DNA of 64,000 nucleotides, from NCBI RefSeq assembly GCF_947179515.1, contig NC_067478.1:27856605-27920604 (forward strand), written 5' to 3'. Each line of letters begins with the position of its first letter. Position 1 is the first letter of the stretch. A model generated the notes under the pieces. It was not told where the DNA came from. It saw only the letters and a list, made by a program, of their open reading frames with translations, and searched no databases. The DNA is from Apodemus sylvaticus. Lineage: Eukaryota > Chordata > Mammalia > Rodentia > Muridae. Positions 63,063-64,000 of this stretch are shown here, one piece after another. Made by a program: the position numbers and the translations under genes.

Positions 63063-63076
63063 TTTGACCGTCGACA

Positions 63077-63181
63077 CTAATTCCAGTCGGTGCAGAAACG
63101 AAACCAAACGCCCCGCTCGGGCCTCCGCCGCCGCCTCCGGCCGTCGCTCGGAGGATGACAACACAAGGTCCGCCAGACCAT
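63077..63181 (-). promoter_or_regulatory. Candidate 34-codon uORF in the Xrn1 leader
   Basis: An ATG at 63181-63179 (TCT-ATG-G: poor at -3, good at +4) opens 34 codons ending in TAG at 63079-63077, only 14 nt before the main ATG. It is relevant only if transcription starts upstream of 63181, which cannot be seen here. It could lower or tune translation of Xrn1. Confidence 0.4.
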
Positions 63182-63359
63182 AGAGCAAATCGTGGGCCTA
63201 GAGGGGCAGGACGGCGCTGGTGGGCGGTGGGTCCTGTCTATCCCGCTGCCTCACTGCTCTTCCCTACTCGTTGGTGACAGCGCAAGAGGCGTAATCTGCT
63301 CATTAGGTGATCTCGGGTTTAAAATGACGATTGAGGTGTGGACTTGCGGATGGTATGAG

Positions 63360-63720
63360 AACATTTAAGGGACAGTTGGTTAGATTTATGTTAACTTGAA
63401 ACATGGCAGAGTCGTTGGGAAGAGAAGTCTCAACTGAGAAAAAAGCTGCTTCCAGATTGTGGGAATATTTTGATTTATGATCAATGAGGGAGGGCCCGTC
63501 TGCCTCTGTGCTGCTGCCTCCCCTGGGCCGGTGGTCTTACGTGAGAAAGGCGGAGTGAACAAGCCAGGAAGCAACAACGTTCCTCCACAGCTTCTTGGAT
63601 TCCTGCCTCCAGTTCCTTTGATGATGGGCTGTGATGTGGAAGTGTAAGCCAAATAAACCCCGTGCTTCCTAAGCTGCTTTTGGTCATAGTGTTTATAACA
63701 GTAATAGAAACCCTAAGGTA
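63360..63720 (+). mobile_element. MaLR-like LTR upstream of the Xrn1 promoter
   Basis: atgatgggctgtgatgtgga, gtaagccaaataaaccc (poly(A)-signal region) and ataacagtaatagaaaccct match a common murine LTR 3' part. Oriented away from Xrn1, starting ~300 bp upstream of its ATG. Confidence 0.65.
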
Positions 63721-63864
63721 TTGGACATTGCTTTTTGTTCTGTAGGCTTGTCCCTCCTGGGATCGCTAAATTTACTATTTTTCAACAGACTTGAAAAGGT
63801 CTGGTTAGTCTGTGAGGGGGGCAATTCTCTGAGTAATATAAACCTACAGAAGAGCTTTATTTTC

Positions 63865-64000
63865 TAATTTTTAAAGAGTTTTTATAGTTTTTCTCTTTCT
63901 TTTATTAAATTATTTTACTTACATTCCAAATTCCCCCTCCCCCCTCCCCAGGCACCTTTCTCGGTACTCCCTTCTGATTTAAGATTTATTATTTATATGA
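63865..64000 (-). mobile_element. L1 3' UTR fragment at the right edge
   Basis: attattttacttacattcca then a C-rich stretch ccccctcccccctccccagg, the 3' end of an L1 in reverse. Confidence 0.7.

Larger units (their letters stand above)
62830..63260 (-). promoter_or_regulatory. Xrn1: CpG-rich promoter and 5' leader of Xrn1
   Basis: GC- and CpG-rich compared with the AT-rich introns on both sides, centred on exon 1. A GGGCGG GC-box lies at about 63222-63227. There is no TATA box at a sensible distance, as expected for a housekeeping CpG-island promoter. The transcription start is not visible in the sequence; it probably lies within 63090-63230. Confidence 0.75.

Noticed and set aside
62500..62820. 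Plus-strand 106-codon frame in intron 1 near the CpG island
   Set aside because: Antisense to the promoter-proximal intron, no recognised domain, and CpG-rich DNA gives long frames by chance.
63190..64000. 3' end of the neighbouring Atr gene
   Set aside because: No ATR kinase or FATC-like coding text is present; the stretch is LTR, L1 tail and promoter flank.

Overview
The window is rodent genomic DNA, most likely Mus or a close murine relative. The evidence is dense B1, B2, B3/B4 and ID-type SINEs, mouse-like L1 3' ends, MaLR-type LTRs and long microsatellites. It holds one recognisable protein gene, on the minus strand: the 5' two thirds of Xrn1, the cytoplasmic 5'-to-3' exoribonuclease. 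I resolved 27 coding exons by translating the minus strand and placing GT/AG boundaries so that every reading-frame phase closes. Together they give 3,204 nt, which is 1,068 uninterrupted codons from the initiator ATG (63062..63060) to the end of exon 27 (3351). The family is about 1,700 residues long, so the C-terminal SH3-like domain and the low-complexity tail lie off the left edge. All seven catalytic acidic residues of the XRN active site (D35, D86, E176, E178, D206, D208, D292) are present at the family's standard numbering.

Layout, read in gene order from right to left: 63360-64000 is upstream flank with an LTR and an L1 tail. 62830-63260 is a CpG-rich, TATA-less promoter and leader with a 34-codon uORF. 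Exon 1 is at 62988-63062, followed by a 9.5-kb repeat-filled intron 1. Exons 2-10 (53476 down to 41251) encode the nuclease core (CR1). Exons 11-17 encode the acidic linker and CR2. Exons 18-27 encode the start of the PAZ/Tudor-like, KOW and winged-helix domains. Introns range from 83 bp (intron 7) to 9.5 kb. A 200-N assembly gap sits in intron 19.

The introns hold the unusual structure. An L1-SINE junction is present twice, 15 kb apart, with a sharp change in divergence along its length. A 32-nt 5' fragment of U2 snRNA is bracketed by 16-bp direct repeats. A ~175-bp segment is duplicated in intron 13. There are several small tandem repeats, and a 48-nt open, frame-preserving candidate cassette exon lies in intron 24. 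I found no second protein gene, no intact mobile element, no tRNA or rRNA gene, and nothing I would call a new biological system. Exon coordinates come from reading the sequence together with remembered family sequence. SINE and LTR subfamily names and repeat edges are approximate, because no library search was possible.
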